NCBI GenBank assembly: GCA_008933995.1
Contig: WARS01000008.1
Location: forward strand, 16,602,148 to 16,666,147
Direction of reading: 5' to 3'
From: Datnioides undecimradiatus
Taxonomy: Eukaryota > Chordata > Actinopteri > Lobotiformes > Datnioididae
Length of the DNA stretch: 64,000 nt
Shown here: piece by piece, positions 10,341 through 21,075 of the stretch
How positions within the stretch are numbered: position 1 is the first letter of the stretch
How the letters are laid out: each line of letters starts with the position of its first letter
The notes under the pieces: generated by a model
The model's database searches: none
The model's input: the letters and a program-made list of their open reading frames with translations, nothing else
What the model was told of the DNA's origin: nothing
Translations under genes and position numbers: made by a program

Positions 10341-13300
10341 ACTTTGGCGCGAGAGCCTGTCAAAGCTGGTTTATTGAGGCGAAGAGGCCTCACTCCGCAG
10401 TTGCGCGATGTGTAGGCCCGAACCCCTTCCTCAGGCCAGCCGGAAGTGGAAGTGTTGGGAGTGTTTTTCATCTTGAAGACTCAAAACTTTGTTTGTTTGC
10501 TGTTTGTTGAGATGTTTTTCCTTTGTTTTCTTCATTTTTTTGCTGATGTTTGCGTCCTGCTAACTACGAGGCATTTGATTACTAACATAGACGTTAATTC
10601 TGATTTATTAGAAATTGAGTCTTATTGCTGTTGTAAGTCCAGCTCTCGCTAATCCCGACTTGTATCAGCCGGTTTCTCCGCGCTTCCACTTATTTTGTCA
10701 TCTCTTTGTCGCACCTCATTTTGCAGCGTAAACAAACAGTTTTAAGCGAAACAAGAGCTTAAACAGTTTATTTCCCAGATTCAACAAAATCCTCAACTAT
10801 TTTTTGACTCACGGTGATCAGTCACATCGGCAACACATAGGCTTAAACAACAGGGCCGAACGTCAGTAAAATCAACAACGCATTCGGTTTTGTTTATGTA
10901 GCGTAAACAAGGCCATTTAGAAAGTATTGAAGAATTTGTACAGTTCAAGGAACGGTCATTTTTTATGAAAGTGTTGTATAAGTGTCCCTCCTCTGTCGGC
11001 GGGTCAGACCATTAGCAGCTATCTTTGGTTTACTTGAAATGTGTCCGACACCCTCGCCAACCCCTGCAGATGTTTCCCGACAGTCCACCAGAGGCGGTGG
11101 TCCGTTCCCGACCGTGAATCCTGTTCTGATTGGCTGCCCTGAAGAGGAAATAATAAAATGAGCCCCGAAGCGCAAATCCAGCCCACTTCCTGTTAACAGA
11201 TAGTCCCCGCGGTGGTGACAAAGCGAGAGTCCAGCTGTGTCAGCGCAGGGTCTGTGAATTTCGGAAGAGCAGGGCTGAGATTAGAGACCGATTAGAGGAC
11301 TGGGTCTAAGGTCTGGAGGGCTGAGACTGGACGTGGAGCTGGGACTGGAGGCTTCCTTACATAATCTTTAGTTCTGGACCCAGTGGTGTATGCAGGGGTC
11401 AATATTTGTGTCCAGCAGTTATGGTCGTTGTACATAAGGCCGTGCTGAAGTTTGTGTAGCATGTAGGCGGGCAAACGCTACACTCAACTGTCCAAACAGG
11501 ACGATATGATGCTTTCGAACGACTTCAGAGCCACAGATGTTAATGCGGTTGGTCTGAAATCATTAAGGCAGGAGATCTTGGTTGATTTTGGCTTCACGTC
11601 TGAATCCTTGAAGCGCTGCAGTCCTGCGCGCTGATGCGGGGAGCCGTTGAAAACGTGGGTTGCTATCGGAGCCTGTTGAGTTGCACTGTGGTTGAACTAA
11701 ATGCGTCGTTAATATAATTTCAGTATCCATCTGTGTTTCCTGTCAAAATGAGGGAGTTTTGTTCTAAAAAGACGAACTTCATATTTGCACTGGCTGAGCT
11801 TCAGAAACCGCGGGCTGCGGGTTTTGTCTCTTACATCAGCGGCATTGAAAATACTTTAAGATGGGAGCTGTTTGTGGCCCGTGACAACAGGAGGCACGAT
11901 GAAACTGACCAACAAAGCTTTCAGTGCACACGTGGGCACATGAGTATTGTTTTCAGTGTTTTCTTTCCGTTAACACACACACGGACACACCCGAGCTCTC
12001 CTATGGTTTGTCTGTGTGTGTATTTTCAAAGGTACCTCGTCAAGCAACGCTCAATGGGAACACCCATATTATTGTTGGGAAACGCTGCTGAGTCACGTCC
12101 CGGCTAAAAATAAAACCTGATTGATGGATTTATCCGAAAATGTTTGAAGTGGCACGAAACTGCAAAATCTGCACGATCACTACTGCTGCTCATTACTTTT
12201 GCTTTTTGTTTTAGGTAGATCCTGCAGATATGAGCCCTGCAAGTAACTTTACCCTAAATTTACAGGGCAAAACGCACCATTTCTCATGTCTGATCCATAG
12301 AAAACACAAGAACGGAGGCTCCTTTGTAACTATGTGAGACGCAGCTAATCAAATCTAGAGTACAGTGAGCTCAAACTCAACAAACCATAAAACACAGGAA
12401 CAACTGGAGGATGCTTTGGCAAACAGAGGGTCGGTTTGCTAAAGGATGCTGCAGCAGGGCAGCAGCAGCTACTTGTTGCACAACAAACTCCCGACTTTTG
12501 TACTGAAGTGACGGCGATCCAGGTTGATCTGCAGGCTGAGCCGATCCAAGGTTAGTTAACACGGCTCTGCTCGTAGTTTGGTCATGACGGGTCAGAAAGG
12601 ATGGATTCCTCCTGAGCAGGCCTGAGCTGTTCAGTGGAAGATGACACATAATCCTTTCTGCCGCTCACGGTGCAGCTTCACCCGGTGCAACAGTGCTGGG
12701 TGCGTTGGGTGCAAAGCTGCAGCGAGGATCTAATGGGCAGAGTTTATCATTAAAGACTGGGAGGCAGCAGAGGGAAGCTGTTAGCCTGGTTATGTCAGTG
12801 TGTCAGTGTCCTGTTCGGAGTTGGTTTAGTCTATTTCTGTAGTTTTGCTCATTTATGGGTCAGTTTCTGTATAAAGAGACATTAATTTATGATCAGTAAG
12901 CTCAACTGTGTCAGCTGTGTGTCCGTTCAGGTCAAGTTTAAAACGTTTTGAACCTCAGCTCGTTTGCTTTCTCGTCCCAACACTTAGAAACCGAACTAAT
13001 TCACACAATATAACACCGTTTATTCAAGCTGACAGTCCTGAGCTCCAGCTGCAGGTTGCAAGGATCCAAACTTGGGACATAGTGTCATGCAAACCTGTGG
13101 AAAAACTATGAGAAAGTCAGATCCAGACCTGAGAAACCAGAAGATCATGGACCGTGTGTCAGCGGTCCTCCCTGCTGCTGGGGTCTGAACCTATGATGCG
13201 TCTAAAGGCAGGGGTGGAGGATCGTCTGTTTCAGGACGTCTTACCTTTTGTTTATGAGCCGAGGGTTCAGCGCGAGTGCCTTCGGTGGGCACGGAGGAGA

Positions 13301-14840
13301 GCGTCCAACGTAAACAGTGTCAGCTCGAGAAAACAAACAGCCCCAATCATCTGCGAGCGGCGCAGGCGGAAACCTCGTCCCATTGGCTGTTTACAAACAC
13401 AGTTTACCTTCTCCCCTCCTATGTCTCCGTCAAGCCGGGGCTCCGTCTATTTGCTGATCAAGTGATTCCGCTTTGGTTTATTTTCTATTCAGAGTGATCT
13501 AATCAGTAAACCAATAACCAGGCTTATTTCCAGCGAGTGATATAATTACATCGTTTCAGCCTCTCCATGCTTCACGGTCTCATATTTCTGGACGTGAGGA
13601 CGACTCCGATGTCATATTTAGCTCAGTCCCACAGTCCATTTATTGTATTTTAATGTTTATTCTGAAGAGTTCAGCCGTGCACTTCCTGCCACCACTCTGC
13701 ATTTTCACCCTTCAGAGTTTGTAGTTTGCGGTTAACTGATTCAAATTTGGCTTTTTTCCCTGAATTATCTCACACGAATGATACAAATTTGGTAAAAATT
13801 GATTATGTAACTGAAGAAATGCCCAGAAGAGGCCTTACTATTTAACAGATTAATAAAATACAAATTACGAGTGGAGCTCATCTGACTTTACCAACACCAA
13901 ACTGTTATTAAATGCAAATACATGCATCCTCTAATCAAGGCCTGACTTGCAAACGCACTCTTGATTGTGATGTTGCCTGTGAGCGGAGGCGGGAGTCTCT
14001 CAGCTCCATATAGGACAAGTGTGTGTGTGTGTGTGTGTGTGTCTGTTATTTGTTTCTGCGAGGAGCCAATAAGAAAGGGCTTTCTCACGGTACCCAGACT
14101 GGACCGATGCTGAACAAACAAACTGGTGCGGTAAAAGAATATCATCTACGTGACCGCCGTGTTTACAGTCAACACTAAAACAAGTTCAGGCTACAGTTTA
14201 ACACTCCTACAGAAACACACACACACACACACTGTAGTGGTGTAACACACCGAGATCTGGGCTCATGCACATCGGGCTCTGACTGAAACCTGGACAAGAG
14301 CACCATCCAGTGTACGCAGAGCACAGTGACCACTTCCTGTTGACTGCTGCACCCTCAGAAGATGCTCAGTAACTCTGTTTACGTATATTGTAGTTTATAT
14401 CATAATGACAGTACTCAAGAGGCTGTAGCGAGTAAAAGCTTAAAGGAAAGTGGTTGAAATATAGAATAATATAATAATATATATAATATATAATACTGCA
14501 GGCAAAAGGGCCACAGTTATCCAGCTGTGTTGTCCTTTACGGTCCTGTACACAGATGCTGCAGCCTCCTGACATGTTCGACGTCTAGTTTAGTTAATTGT
14601 GTTTTAAAATATAGCTTAGAATTAAAATCCATAGCCTGATAATAAGGAAAAAGGGTAGGTTAGAAAAAACATTTCAACATTAAAACGTCTTAAAAGAGCC
14701 TGAGCAGTGTTTTATACTTTGGTCAGTTGTGTCTTATTTTCTTGTTTCTCTGATAACTTCAGATCCAGACGTCCGACGACTGAAATCCTTCATCTGCTTC
14801 AGATACAGAGTTAAAAACAAGCAGCGGCTGAAAAGAGGAG
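10341..14840. other. intergenic DNA, nothing recognised
   Basis: I see no credible gene. Short repeats are (TG)n at 14019-14042 and (CA)n at 14214-14232. An AT-rich TATA/TAATA patch lies at about 14465-14495. Confidence 0.55.
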
Positions 14841-14946
14841 CACAGAAATGTGTCTTACAGCTGATCCAGAGTCAGTTTATCAAGCTGCTGACACACAGAA
14901 ATGTGTCTTACAGCTGTTCCAGAGTCAGTTGCTGACACACAGACAA
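14841..14946 (+). repeat. 53-bp tandem duplication
   Basis: A unit beginning CACAGAAATGTGTCTTACAG at 14841 recurs at 14894. The copies differ by single-base changes and a few bases at the 3' end. Confidence 0.85.
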
Positions 14947-15017
14947 AGTCCAAGTGTAAATGTGAGGAATCCCAAGAATGAGCATGAAATGACAGAGACA
15001 CATATCTCAAATGCTGC

Positions 15018-15078
15018 TGTGTGTGTGTGTGTGTGTGTGTGTTTGTGTGTGTGTTTGTGTGTGTGCGTGCACATGCAG

Positions 15079-15128
<50 letters not shown>
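15018..15128. repeat. (TG)n followed by (CA)n, inverted microsatellite pair
   Basis: About 50 nt of TG repeat (15018-15066, with TTTG interruptions) is followed after a 13-nt spacer by about 48 nt of CA repeat (15080-15128). The two halves are reverse complements and could fold into one long hairpin or cruciform. Confidence 0.95.
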
Positions 15129-15202
15129 CAGTGTTTTAAAGACAGCATGCAGAGAACGATGCGGATTTATGCAAAAGCTCATAAACCTCCACCAGAGCTG
15201 GT

Positions 15203-15281
15203 GGTGGAGGTGGTGCAATGTTTTTCACCCAGACGAACCCCCACCAACACCACCTCCACCCCCACCAACACCACCTCCACC
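15203..15281. repeat. CCACC-rich minisatellite with inverted copy
   Basis: CACCACCTCCACC occurs at 15248-15260 and again at 15269-15281, a 21-bp period. Its exact reverse complement lies at 15203-15215. The 20-mer CCACCAACACCACCTCCACC of both repeat units reappears at 36264-36283 beside nova2 exon 2. Confidence 0.85.
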
Positions 15282-16530
15282 ATCTGTCCACAATTAACAT
15301 GAAACACACACTTCCAGGCAGATTTCAGCAGCAATTTGTCTCTCCATCCTGTTTGCAGACACAAATGTTGCAGTTTTACTCATAAAATATGGGATTTTTT
15401 TGTAAAAAAACCTGAATTATTAAAGGAAAATAAGCAACTTTTTTGCATGCAGCGGCGCTCCGAAAGCTGCTTTCCTGCACAAACAGCAAACAGTTCAATA
15501 TCCTTAATGTAACTTTGCAGCGACACCGATATGCTACCACAACAGTTTAACACCTGCACTAGCGCGCCACTGTATCGCCATGGCAACAAAAGAAACTTCA
15601 GAGATGGGGGCATAAACCTGATATTACTCCTTATTAAACCATATCTGGAGTAAAGAATCAGGGCAGCTTGCTGGTGAAGACAGCTGGCACGCCGCTTTGG
15701 TACAGTAGTTTCTAAAAATACACACCGCGCGCTGATTGGAATAGTAATTAAGTCTGTCTTATAAATAACAACTGACTCTGGATCAGTCTCGTCTCCTGCA
15801 GTCGGGTTGTGTTTGTATCACTTATGAATGTCGGTGGCGTGAGGTCGGGGACAATGAAAACGAGGAGGGACACGTCACATCTGTCTCGTTTCAATCTGGC
15901 AGAGTGCTCGAGCCGCCTCTCCCGCATCGACCTCTCTATTGATCCCCGTGCCGGGCAGCGGGACGATCACGCGCAAGTGGAAGCGGGAGGAGGGGGCGGA
16001 CCGGGCTGTGGGCTTGCACCGTGAGTGGCGGCTGCTTGGCAAAACACCTGCACGTGAGCAAGAGCTGATCAACAGTGCGTTCATAGAACTCACTTTGGCG
16101 TAGAGCAAAGGCTCAACTTGACTCTAGGTGTTCCTTGTTATTTAAGGGACAATACACAGTCAATCAGGAATTAATGGACTAGCTGCAGCCAATCAGGATC
16201 GAGCATTCCCCCAGACCCGGCTTGTGTGTCAGGTGTGTGTGTTTTTGTTTATTTTCTGTTGCGCAGGCGTGACGGTGGCGAACTGTTAAAACCTGCTGCA
16301 GTCACGTGTTTAATGCTCGGCCGGCGCTCCTTCAGAAACAGTATAAATCTGTTTTTAAGAACGAGACACTGTAAAAAAAAGCATTTTATAACCTTAAAGT
16401 GGCTCATTACATTATTACAAATCATGCAGCAAACTGTTTTAGGCGAGGATTCCTTAAACCTGTTTATTATTTAGCAGAATATCATAAATATAAGGTTAAA
16501 AAGAACCTGTGATCTGCTCCTCTGCCGTGC
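15282..16530. other. intergenic DNA, nothing recognised
   Basis: No supported gene. A GC-rich patch lies at about 15900-16030 with a 71-codon chance frame. A CCATGGCAAC half-site lies near 15579. Confidence 0.5.
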
Positions 16531-16532
16531 AG

Positions 16533-16547
16533 CCAGCAGGGGGCAGC
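16533..16547 (+). promoter_or_regulatory. CTCF-type binding motif
   Basis: CCAGCAGGGGGCAGC fits the vertebrate CTCF core (CCASYAGRKGGCR) at every informative position. It lies between gpr4 and nova2, about 3.4 kb upstream of the nova2 start codon, where a domain boundary or promoter-proximal loop anchor would be plausible. Confidence 0.6.
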
Positions 16548-16819
16548 AGAGGCCCGACATCAGGGCACCACGCAGCTGGTTTCACACCCTGACTATCCAT
16601 TTGGCTGCAGTCAGCCTTGACCCAGTGTTGGAGAATACAGTACGTACAGTACTGAACTCTGCAGGGGAAACAGGTGTGGGCGGGTCACAGCTGCCCACGA
16701 TGACACTGTTCTCTTCTGCAGCCTTTAAACCATCTTTCCTTAAATTATTCCTTTTTTTTAAATTACACAGACGATGATTTAAAATCTCAAATGCTGGTTT
16801 CAGTTCTTGCTTTGTTTTT

Positions 16820-16831
16820 TTTTTTTTTTGC
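16820..16831. repeat. T homopolymer region
   Basis: A run of at least twelve T residues. Confidence 0.9.
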
Positions 16832-17244
16832 TCTTGACTCACGACCAAACGTTTTTCAGCCACGTAACTGGGAATTCCGGGCTTCGCTGCTGGAAAATCT
16901 GCTCTTCCAAACTGATTCCATGAGAGTAAAACTCTGAAAAAACATTTTTGCCGCTGGCTAAACCGAAGCGTTTGCGTTCAGATTATGACACAGTGGGAAA
17001 AACTGAGTTATTACTGTAAGCTTGCCTCTTCCAAAAACTGCCTCAGGCTGACTTGTGGCAACTCGGAAAGCTGCTCTTAGTGTTTGAGGCCAATGTCCAA
17101 CGCTGCACGGGAGTTTGCAGAACCAGATCTCCGTAAAACCATCTCACTAACATCTGCTCATAGCTCCAGCCTAATAAAACCTAAAGAATGCTGCCGGTCT
17201 GTGTGCTTTACAGCTTATGGGGCTACTTCACTTTTTCCATATGC

Positions 17245-17281
17245 TGCAGCAGCGGCGGCAGCGGCGGCAGCAGCAGCAGCG
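17245..17281 (+). repeat. (GCA/GCG)n trinucleotide repeat
   Basis: Mixed CAG and CGG triplets, which would read as polyalanine or polyglutamine depending on frame. No conserved protein surrounds it, so I treat it as non-coding. Confidence 0.85.
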
Positions 17282-17792
17282 TGGACGCTCTGGCAGCGTT
17301 GGACCATCACAGTTCAGCTCCCAGCAGATTTTGTCTCTGCTCCAAATGTATAAATGCACGTGTCCGGCTGAAACAGCGCTGCACTCCACACAGTATGCAG
17401 AGCAGCTCGTGCAATTAGGCGCCTGGCGTCCGGGCCTTTTGTCCCTCCGAGCGGCGCCTGCTATTCGTGGTGCAGAGTCTGTTTCAGACTGCAGCTTGGG
17501 ATCCATCTGCCTCGGATTTTGCCACGTATTTCCAGAGCAGGAGACTGGCTCACCGGTGCGTTTCTCACGGCGATGTGAAATAGTGTGAGAGAGCTGCTCC
17601 GTGCGGCCGTGTGCACGTGTGTGTGCGTGCGTGCTCGTGCGTGCACGGGCAGCACAATGTCACCTTGACTACAATCTACAGGAGGCACTGAGGGCGCACC
17701 GCATCTGTACGGCACTGGACAGAGCAGGAGAGAGGGAGTAGAAGGTATTTGCGTGTCTCTCGGAGTGTGTGTGAGAATATGCCAAATGTGTG

Positions 17793-17833
17793 AGTGTGTG
17801 TGTGTGTGTGTGTGTGCAAGAGAGAGAGAGAAA
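17793..17833. repeat. (TG)n then (GA)n compound microsatellite
   Basis: About 26 nt of TG is followed closely by a GA tract. Confidence 0.9.
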
Positions 17834-19088
17834 GACTGAGGCGGGTATAGCTCTCTCAGACAGCTCACAGTGCTGGAGGATCCCTCTTCAGATCCAGGCG
17901 GAGCGACGCAGAGATGTCAGGCGCAGCACACACAGGTGGGTCACACAGACAGGTGAGACAGGCCGGGCGCTCAGGTTTCATGCTTCCTGCGTTACAGGGA
18001 TGTTTTCAGTGTCCGAGCTGCGTTGTGATCATGCAAAACTAGCAAACCTGTCATGTTTGTGTGTTTTTATTTCTGATGGTGCAGGCAGAGGCTGACCAGG
18101 CCTGCAGTCTGGCCTGGGGGAGGGGAGGGGGTCATCAGGGTCGATCAGGTGCTTTTGCAACAGGAATCTGTCAAATCTGGGTGAAACCGAGGCAAACAAC
18201 CGCCAACATGAGCACCAGATGTGTTGGATTCTTAAGCAAAGCTGCCGCACACTTGCGCCTTTTCCACTCCAATAAAAACTCTCTCCTTCAACTCTCACCA
18301 GTTTCATTCACTTGCTGATTGCGAATATTTAAACTGGAGCCGGAAAAACCGAGGGCGAGCTCTCCTCCTGCAGACCTCCAGGTGTGTTTGAGGCTCCCTC
18401 GGCCTGCTGACAGGCAGCGCTACAGACCTCCAAACAGCCGCAGCGGGACCTTCAGGCTCCCGTTCAACCATAATTGCATTTGCCGCGGCTGTAACGGAGT
18501 AAAACCCCGCCGCCGCATCCTCTCCTCGCCGTCATGTGACTCCGCCGGGCGAATATATCTGTGTCCTTTTCGTTTCGCCGGAGAAATGCAGCCTCGGCCA
18601 ATCGCGTCTCGGCGGAGGCGTCGCTCTCCTTCTCATTTTCTCGCTTTCTCTCTCGTGGTGCGTTCACGCCGCGTCGAAAATAAAAGCACCCACGAGTTGG
18701 CTCGCCAGTACAGCATGGCGCGGGATTTCATGCTCCGACTAAACTCAAGACTTTTCGACGTGCTCTGCTGTTTACTGTGCTTTTATTTATTTTGTGCACG
18801 TGTCTAGCAGCCTGCAGAGTGTAACGTACTCCAAGGCGGGTTAATCTAAACCAGAGACATGGTTTGAATCTATGTTTAGGTCCGATAAACAACATATCTC
18901 GATTTTGTAAACAAAAAGGATTTAAAACTAGACAATTAAATTAAGCTAATGGCTCATTTTGTGGCTTTGGAGTTTGTTTTTAAACACAAAAAAACCGCAC
19001 AAAAACACACAGACAAGCCGCACTTTTTACACTAGACCACCAGATTTGCGAGTTTCCCGGATGCCCCTGAAGGCGTCGCGGGGCCCTG

Positions 19089-19096
19089 TGACGTCA
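19089..19096. promoter_or_regulatory. CRE palindrome TGACGTCA
   Basis: This is a full consensus cAMP-response element (CREB/ATF family) in the CpG-rich region upstream of nova2, followed by a CCAGTCAG sequence. It fits activity-dependent control of a neuronal gene, but this is inferred from the motif and its position only. Confidence 0.55.
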
Positions 19097-19504
19097 GCCG
19101 CTCCCCTGCGCTCCCTCTAGCAGCCAGTCAGAGAAGGGATGCTCTGAACGCAAGACTGCAGCATCTTCACCGAGAGAACGAGCAGGAAAAACCGTCTCTT
19201 TCTCTGCGTGTTCCTCCAGCTCCGCGTCCCCGGACCCTCCTCAGCACACCCCGTCACCCGCGGGTGTCTTCACGATCGGAGCCAGGACAGGATAAGAAGA
19301 AAGAAATTCTCGTAACCAACCAGTAACGCATCGGATTTCTTTTTCTATTATTATTGCTTCTCCGACCCCTTTTCTTTCTTTCTCCGGTTGATTTCGACCC
19401 CTTTGTCTTTCGGTCGTGTTGTTTTTTGTTTTTGTTTTTGTTTTATTTATTGTTCCGTTTCGCTGGCTGTTGCAGAGGAGCGCCACCATCCTGCACTGCC
19501 TGAC

Positions 19505-19585
19505 ATGAGTACGCTCTTTTATCCGGTTGCAGCGCAATGACACACATATCCTAGCCCGCATATCAGAAGCTTGATGGAAGATTGA
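19505..19585 (+). promoter_or_regulatory. three short uORFs in the nova2 leader
   Basis: ATG codons at 19505, 19537 and 19574 open frames of 11, 5 and 3 codons, ending at 19540, 19554 and 19585. The first two overlap as ATGA. No further ATG intervenes before the main start at 19909. They would sit in the mature 5' UTR if the acceptor at 19475 is used. Confidence 0.5.
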
Positions 19586-19908
19586 CGCTCCGTTTGCACG
19601 TTTTTAGTAGCCTAGATCTCACTCCATCTGCAGAGGTTTCGGATTTTTCCTCCCTCTGAGCCGATCATCCGCCGCTCCAGCGTTTCTTTCTTTCTGTCCC
19701 TGCGCAGCATCTCTGTACGCACGGCGCACCACGGAGAAACGCGCAGCTAACCTTCCCCGTCCGTAAGAAACAGGCGTATTTTCCAATTCCTAAATCGCTC
19801 TTCGCCTTCTCCAAGGACTCCTCTGCACGGCTACGCTGCGTAAAAATAACGGGAAAAGGGGGGATTTAAACGCAAACGCAGCCCAAGCATCCAAGAGCAA
19901 GCTCGAAA

Positions 19909-20065
19909 ATGATGGCCGGCGGAGCTGTACAGCAAAACGGGATTTTCTCAAATCCTCACCATCACAATCAACAACCACACATGGAGTCCGATCCCCCGGA
20001 CTCACGTAAAAGACCCCTGGAGACTCCGACGGAGGCCAGCAGCACCAAACGCACAAACACGGGAG
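19909..20065 (+). CDS. nova2: NOVA alternative splicing regulator 2, coding exon 1
   Basis: This exon encodes the 52-residue N-terminus of a NOVA neuronal RNA-binding protein, a nuclear regulator of alternative splicing. It opens MMAGGAVQQNGIF, has a His/Gln-rich stretch (HHHNQQPH), then the conserved DPPDSRKRPLETP block and TKRTNTG; the basic clusters RKRP and TKR form a bipartite nuclear signal typical of the family. The exon ends in phase 1 at ACG GGA G|GTAAG and joins exon 2 at 36098. ATG at 19909 has A at -3 and reproduces the MMA..QQNG opening known from NOVA1. The internal Met at codon 25 (MESDPPDSRK) matches where human NOVA2 begins (MEPEAPDSRK), so a shorter isoform is conceivable. 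Reading through the donor gives a 133-codon frame ending at 20310 with no conserved sequence. NOVA2 rather than NOVA1 is chosen from exon 2 and the linkage to gpr4. Confidence 0.95.
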
Positions 20066-20372
20066 GTAAGAGCGGCGATGGGGATGCGGGGAGCTGTTCG
20101 GGCTTCGGCGAATGTTGCCTCGTCCTGAGGCAGGCAGGGGAGAAAGGGGAGCAGGTTGATCTGATCCTTGACGTGCACGGCGGCATGCTACAGCGCCAGA
20201 TTCACGGATCCGGCGCTTCAGTTACGCAGCGGTATAAATATAGAGGGCACGATTTCCCTTTTATCCGCTTTCTAATGAGCGACAGTCATTTTCCATCAGC
20301 GTTAAAATAAGCACGGGCCGCCGCTTTTGATGGAAACGGAACAATGAGAGGGACCGAGGGGGGATTTGGAGG

Positions 20373-20516
20373 GAAGCCGCCGGTCCCCCCCCCCTTCGCG
20401 CACATCCCGGCTGTAGAGCCGAATTGGGTGTTTTTATTGCGTCTTAAGATTTACGCGCAGCCACAGCGGCCATGCTGGAGCCCCCCCCCAAAAAATAAAA
20501 AAATAAAAAAATAAAA
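20373..20516. repeat. C-run and A-rich low-complexity patches
   Basis: A run of C residues at about 20386-20394, CCCCCCCC near 20482, and an (AAAAAT)n patch at about 20490-20516. Confidence 0.8.
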
Positions 20517-21052
20517 CAAATCAGGATGTAAACAAGCGAAAGCCAGATCAGGCTGGTGCGTGATCGCAGGCTCTCATCCCGTCGACGGATGACCTTGTGA
20601 TAATCTCGCACATCAGCCACCATCGCCGCTTTGTGTACAATTACACAAGCGGATAAACAAGCGGACTCGTATTAACAGCAGGCCCGTGGCGAGCCAGAGA
20701 GAACAAGGGGGGATCCGGGGCAGAGCTCAGAATGCGACAGTGTCTCTGTGTGACTGCAGCATGTCAGCGCCTGTATATTTATATCACGCTTTGCCGTCCT
20801 GATTTCTAACAACCTGCAGCTAGGAGGGAGTTCTACATATATATATTTATATATATTTTATATTTCTCCACTAAATTGTCCAATCATGTTTCTTCATTAC
20901 TCTCTGGTTGGATGAAATATGGATATGTCACCATGGCAATCACCATATTTGGTTTTTGTTTACATGCTGTCATGCGCCAAGCATTCCCATCATCCGGCAT
21001 TACAACCATCAGTAGCCTATCCTGGCCATGCACCTCATCATCGGACATTTGA

Positions 21053-21075
21053 AACACACACACACACACACACAC
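21053..21075. repeat. (CA)n microsatellite
   Basis: Perfect CA tract in nova2 intron 1. Confidence 0.95.

Larger units (their letters stand above)
18320..19908 (+). promoter_or_regulatory. nova2 CpG-rich promoter and 5' UTR region
   Basis: CpG density rises sharply from about 18.3 kb and stays high through coding exon 1. Within it lie GC-rich Sp-type sequence, an AATATAT box near 18552, a perfect CRE at 19089-19096 and CCAGTCAGAG about 25 bp further on. A T-rich tract at about 19420-19465 leads to TTGCAG ending at 19475, a good candidate 5'-UTR splice acceptor. The transcription start cannot be placed from sequence alone. A 162-codon frame at 18319-18807 is arginine/serine/proline-rich and resembles nothing I know; it is probably a CpG-island artefact. 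Confidence 0.65.

Noticed and set aside
17084..17353. polyalanine-containing frame
   Set aside because: The alanines come from a GCA/GCG repeat, and nothing conserved flanks it.
18319..18807. 162-codon frame upstream of nova2
   Set aside because: CpG islands lack stop codons, so long frames arise by chance; the product is Arg/Ser/Pro-rich and unfamiliar.
19909..20310. 133-codon nova2 frame reading through the exon 1 donor
   Set aside because: Sequence after codon 52 is not NOVA-like, the donor GTAAGA is consensus, and exon 2 joins in phase.
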